A stretch of 25,932 nucleotides of DNA, taken from contig CALOEW010000029.1 in NCBI GenBank assembly GCA_942492445.1, positions 1-25,932 of the forward strand. Direction: 5' to 3'. Position numbers and translations under genes: made by a program. Under the pieces are notes generated by a model, which had not been told where the DNA came from, made no database searches, and was given only the letters and a program-made list of their open reading frames with translations. The stretch is from NORP240 sp942492445 (GTDB lineage: Bacteria; Pseudomonadota; Gammaproteobacteria; Pseudomonadales; Pseudohongiellaceae). Positions 22,965-25,932 of this stretch are shown piece by piece; within the stretch, counting starts at the first letter, position 1, and each line of letters starts with the position of its first letter.

Positions 22965-23986
22965 ATGGCAGAGATCAATCGACAATGGATACTGGCAAGA
23001 CGGCCCAGCGGGCCGGTTGTGGAGCAGGACTTCGAGTTACGTGAACAGGCGTTCACGCGCCCCGAACTTCGCAAAGGTGAGATCCTGGTGCAGTCCCTGC
23101 TGTTCCGTTGCACTCCGGCCATGCGCACCATGATGAAAGCCAGCAGCCAGTTTATGCCGCCCATGGCCGTGGGTGAAACGGTGCGGGGTTCTGCTGCGGC
23201 CAGAGTGATTGACTCGGCACACGCAGATTTCCCGGTAGGAAGCATTGTATCGACCATGCCCGGCTGGCAGGACTATGCCGTGATCGATGCCAACCAGATG
23301 CCGCCATCGCGCAAGCCTGATAACGTCTCTCTGGAGGACTTTGAAGGTGTTTTCGGCGGCAACAGTATCACCGCCTACTTCGGGCTGCTGGAAGTCGGGG
23401 CCCCCAGGCCGGGCGAGACTGTCGTGGTTTCCGGTGCGGCGGGCTCGACCGGCTCGATGGCAGCGCAGATTGCCCGGATCAAGCAATGCCGTGTCATCGG
23501 CATCGCCGGCGGAGGGGAAAAGTGCCGCTGGTTGAAAGACACCTGCAAGCTGGATGAGGTGATCGACTACAAGTCGGAAGACATCGAATCACGAATCAGA
23601 GAGCTGTGCCCGGATGGCGTCAACGTATACTTCGATAATGTGGGCGGTGCGACGCTTGATGCAGTAATCGAAAACATGGCACCGTTCGGCCGCATCCCAC
23701 TGTGTGGCCAGATCTCCAGTTACGACGAAGGGGATGCCCTTGCGCCGGGCCCGAAAAACATGATGCGGGTTGTCTACTGGCGGTTGAAACTGCAGGGGTT
23801 TCTGGGCTTCGATTACCCCGACAAGATGGAATCCGCCATGGCGGACCTGGCCCAATTGCACCAGCAGGGTGAACTGGTGGCCAGGATGGATATCCACGAC
23901 GGTCTGGCGGAGCTGCCCCGGACTTTCATGCGTCTTTTCGACATTTCGGCACGTTACTGGTCAGGAACGATCTTCCCGACCAGTAA
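22965..23986 (+). CDS. NADP-dependent MDR oxidoreductase (zinc-free), frameshifted near the C-terminus
   Basis: A medium-chain reductase of the CurA / leukotriene-B4-dehydrogenase group, about 340 aa when repaired. It contains ILARRPSGPV, a catalytic-domain core (GETVRGSAAARVI), GNSITAYFGLLEVG, the nucleotide motif VVVSGAAGSTGSMAAQIAR (AxxGxxG), VIGIAGGGEKC, YFDNVGG and CGQISSYD. These enzymes reduce alkenal or quinone double bonds with NADPH. The frame as written runs on past 24000 into the opposite gene, but after RLFD (23942) another frame gives HFGTLLVRNDLPDQ and a stop at 23986, the normal ending for the family. One missing base near 23940-23943 explains this. The corrected end leaves 25 nt to the convergent esterase instead of a 240-nt overlap. 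AAAAGGGA precedes ATG 22965, and an upstream extension of the frame has no support. Confidence 0.88.
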
Positions 23987-24011
23987 CATGACGGGGGTTC
24001 AGCGTTGCAAC

Positions 24012-25064
24012 TCAGTCGAGATGGGCGTCGAGAAACCTGCTGGTCTCCTCGAGCACTGCTCTGCCCTCCGGGCTGTCCGGCAGGATCATGTATTCCGCAT
24101 GGGACATGCCTTCAAACACATGCAGCTCGGCCTCAACGCCGGCATTGAGCAGTTTGCGATGAGCCCTCGCCGTATCGCTCAACAACATGTCGCGGGTGCC
24201 AGAGATCAGTATGGTGGGAGGAAAACCGCTGAAATCGCCGTAAAGCGGTGAAATCAATGGATGGGTCAATTGCTCCCCGTCAGCGTAAAGCTCGGCGCCC
24301 ACCTGCAGAAGCCCGTCGTAAGTGACCAGAATGCGATCGATACCTTCGTTGGTATGCAGGCTGTCACTGCTGTCAGTCAGGTCGACCCAGGGCGTGCCGG
24401 CGAAAACCGCGCCGGGCACGGGCAGGCCCAGATTTTTCATCTGCAGCACCGCGGCGAAGGACAGGCCGGCCCCGGCGGAGGTCCCGCCAATGGCAATCTG
24501 GTCCGGGGAGTAATCAGCCAGTAACGCCCGATACACCGCGATGGCGTCATCCACCGCCGCAGGAAAAGGTGACTCGGGAGGCATGCGGTAATCTACCGAC
24601 ACGGTGCGGATGCCGGCGGTGGCGCTGATCTGGGCCCCTTCACTGGCAGCGCCAGGCCCGCCGCCAAGCACGTAGCCACCACCATGCAGGTGCAGAAAAA
24701 CATGCTCCCAGTGCTGACGGGCTATTCTTGCAGGCGTGATTTCGTACACCGTCACACCGGCTATCTCGGTAGTCTCGATGGCAAGGTCCAGCGCTTCCTC
24801 GAGTGCCGGAAAGGGACTGGGGGCGTTGCGTGCGCCCTGTTGCATCGCGACCCACTGTTCATCGGAACTGGGAAAAGGAGCAGCAGCATCCGGGTCGGGC
24901 TGTGGCGATGTGGCGATGAGTTCAGCCAGCTGGGCACTGGCGTGTGCCGGCGGTGGCAAGGTACGATTACTGATTACCCAGGCGTCATCGCTCTGACCGA
25001 AACAGTAGCTCGACAACAACAGGAGTGTCAGGCCGGGGATAAGGGTTTGACGAGATCTGGACAT
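24012..25064 (-). CDS. Exported alpha/beta hydrolase, HSL-type esterase
   Basis: A 350-aa carboxylesterase of the hormone-sensitive-lipase group (bacterial family IV). A signal peptide (LIPGLTLLLLSSYCFGQ, residues 8-24) directs it to the periplasm. The oxyanion motif HGGG is at 127-130, the nucleophile is Ser196 in GTSAG, and the acid and base are Asp292 (SGTRDMLL) and His322 (GMSHAEY), so the triad is complete. VDYRMPPESPFPAAVDD is the standard family block. It would hydrolyse short-chain esters, and the natural substrate is unknown. GAGAGG lies about seven bases before the ATG. It converges on the MDR oxidoreductase with 25 nt between the stops after the latter is repaired. Confidence 0.93.
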   Translation of the reverse strand: MSRSRQTLIPGLTLLLLSSYCFGQSDDAWVISNRTLPPPAHASAQLAELIATSPQPDPDAAAPFPSSDEQWVAMQQGARNAPSPFPALEEALDLAIETTEIAGVTVYEITPARIARQHWEHVFLHLHGGGYVLGGGPGAASEGAQISATAGIRTVSVDYRMPPESPFPAAVDDAIAVYRALLADYSPDQIAIGGTSAGAGLSFAAVLQMKNLGLPVPGAVFAGTPWVDLTDSSDSLHTNEGIDRILVTYDGLLQVGAELYADGEQLTHPLISPLYGDFSGFPPTILISGTRDMLLSDTARAHRKLLNAGVEAELHVFEGMSHAEYMILPDSPEGRAVLEETSRFLDAHLD

Positions 25065-25301
25065 GCATTAACCTCTCTTTTTCTTGTTGTGGCCGGCGTT
25101 ATTTCGTTGTCATAACTGGGTTGTGGCAACGCCATATCCGGCTCGATACGGGAATGGTATGGCAACCTCAGGTTGCGGCTGGACTCCGGGTTGGTTCCGG
25201 TCACTGTGGCCATTGGCCCGATAGAGATACCCGATCAGAGCCTCCGGCCTGGTGACAGAACACTAACCCGTTTTTACTGGAAGTTCCAGAGTTAAGCACC
25301 G

Positions 25302-25932
25302 TTACGGCGTTACCCGCACGCGCTGGTAGGCATTGCTCCAGCAGCACTGGTCCAAGCCGTCACTGTCCGAGGCATTCCAGTTATCGAGTCGGGCGCGGAT
25401 CATGTAATCGCCAGGCGCGTGAAATGTGACGATGACCCGGGCAGGACCTTCCCCTTCGGTAACAGCGACGCGGGTATTGGCCACCGGCATCAGCCCCAGC
25501 ACAGCAAAGGCAGGTGCCTCCGTGAATGGTGTGGAGGGATGCTCGGCGAAGGTGACTTCAGCGGGCCCCTGATGCAGGTACCAGGACACGTTGGTGTCCA
25601 GGGGCTTTTCGAAACGTGGATCGGTTCGGTCCCGGACTGACGGGTCTTCTGTCAGGACTTCGAGAGTGATGGGCTGGCCGACCCCGACTGTCGTGATTTG
25701 CGCCGCCACGATCCCTTCCGGGCCGGAACCGCGCTCACCCCCCGTTCAAACCAGACCAGGGGCTGGACACTCCCCTGGGGGCGGGGGTTGCGATCCAGTT
25801 CATAGGCGGTCGAGCCGCGATCGCCCGGCACCTTTAGAGCCTGCCCCGCGGAGGTGATGTGCCACCAGGCCGTCTCCCCTTCCATGGAAGCGGGAATAGT
25901 CACTGCAAAGACCCCGATGTGGCGGCCTGGCA
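25302..25932 (-). CDS. Secreted beta-rich protein, C-terminal part, frameshifted and cut by the window edge
   Basis: Only the 3' portion (about 210 codons) is present; the frame is open to the right edge, so the true start lies outside. The edge-proximal frame reads GVFAVTIPASMEGETAWWHITSA ... GSVQPLVWFERG, then degenerates into basic residues. The other frame carries on as ERGSGPEGIVAAQITTVGVG and runs to the stop at 25302, with beta-strand-like sequence (PITLEVLTED, ARVIVTFHAPGDYMIRARLDNW, YQRVRVTP). The two frames meet at a six-base C run on the plus strand (25738-25743). A seventh C would join them as FERGGERGSG. The segment APGDYMIRARLDN resembles PKD/Ig-like domains, with a CC pair late. 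The function is unknown. Confidence 0.65.

Noticed and set aside
24002..24251. C-terminal extension of the MDR oxidoreductase
   Set aside because: It is the antisense of the esterase read after a frameshift, not a real domain.

Overview
This window looks like chromosomal DNA from a moderately GC-rich, Gram-negative heterotroph, most likely a gammaproteobacterium of the marine or soil oligotroph kind. The evidence is a TonB-dependent outer-membrane receptor ending in the aromatic residues expected of a beta-barrel, a SlyD with a His-rich tail, KatG, a PQQ-dependent dehydrogenase, a periplasmic CxxCH protein, and many Sec signal peptides. The taxonomic placement is inference. I see no tRNA, rRNA, CRISPR array, phage gene or transposase.

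Layout. 1-2.5 kb (+): a group III PLP-dependent ornithine/lysine decarboxylase, then a secreted protein of an uncharacterised family (called the WGHPDLQGVW family here). 2.6-6.3 kb (-): slyD, a TonB-dependent receptor 9 nt upstream of it, and a second WGHPDLQGVW-family member. 6.3-7.15 kb: a long gene-free divergent spacer. 7.15-9.25 kb: a transglutaminase-like protease-fold protein (+) converging on a secreted protein with a Gly-Asp repeat linker (-). 9.5-13.7 kb (+): a small exported protein, an SDR oxidoreductase, an exported M20 metallopeptidase and an ATP-grasp protein. 13.8-17.1 kb (-): a ThuA-like protein and katG. 17.7-19.85 kb (-): a large secreted protein joining a carboxypeptidase-regulatory-like domain, a CxxCH haem motif and a beta-propeller. 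20.4-22.35 kb (+): a divergently placed PQQ dehydrogenase. 22.9-25.1 kb: a zinc-free MDR oxidoreductase (+) converging on an exported HSL-type esterase (-). From 25.3 kb to the right edge (-): the 3' part of a secreted beta-rich protein.

Biologically the window suggests envelope-centred catabolism: uptake through a TonB receptor, periplasmic hydrolases, periplasmic PQQ and haem redox proteins, and cytosolic NAD(P)H oxidoreductases. No single complete pathway can be assigned.

Two things stand out. First, five genes (TonB receptor, SDR, CxxCH-propeller, MDR oxidoreductase, right-edge gene) are each split by one apparent small indel. Repairing each one restores family-typical protein, and most are explicable as a base gained or lost in a short homopolymer. 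This pattern points to consensus-sequence error, though real gene decay cannot be excluded. Second, a short element with core CTCTGATCAA occurs four times exactly and once nearly so, always between genes or at gene ends. It looks like a genuine dispersed element of unknown role.
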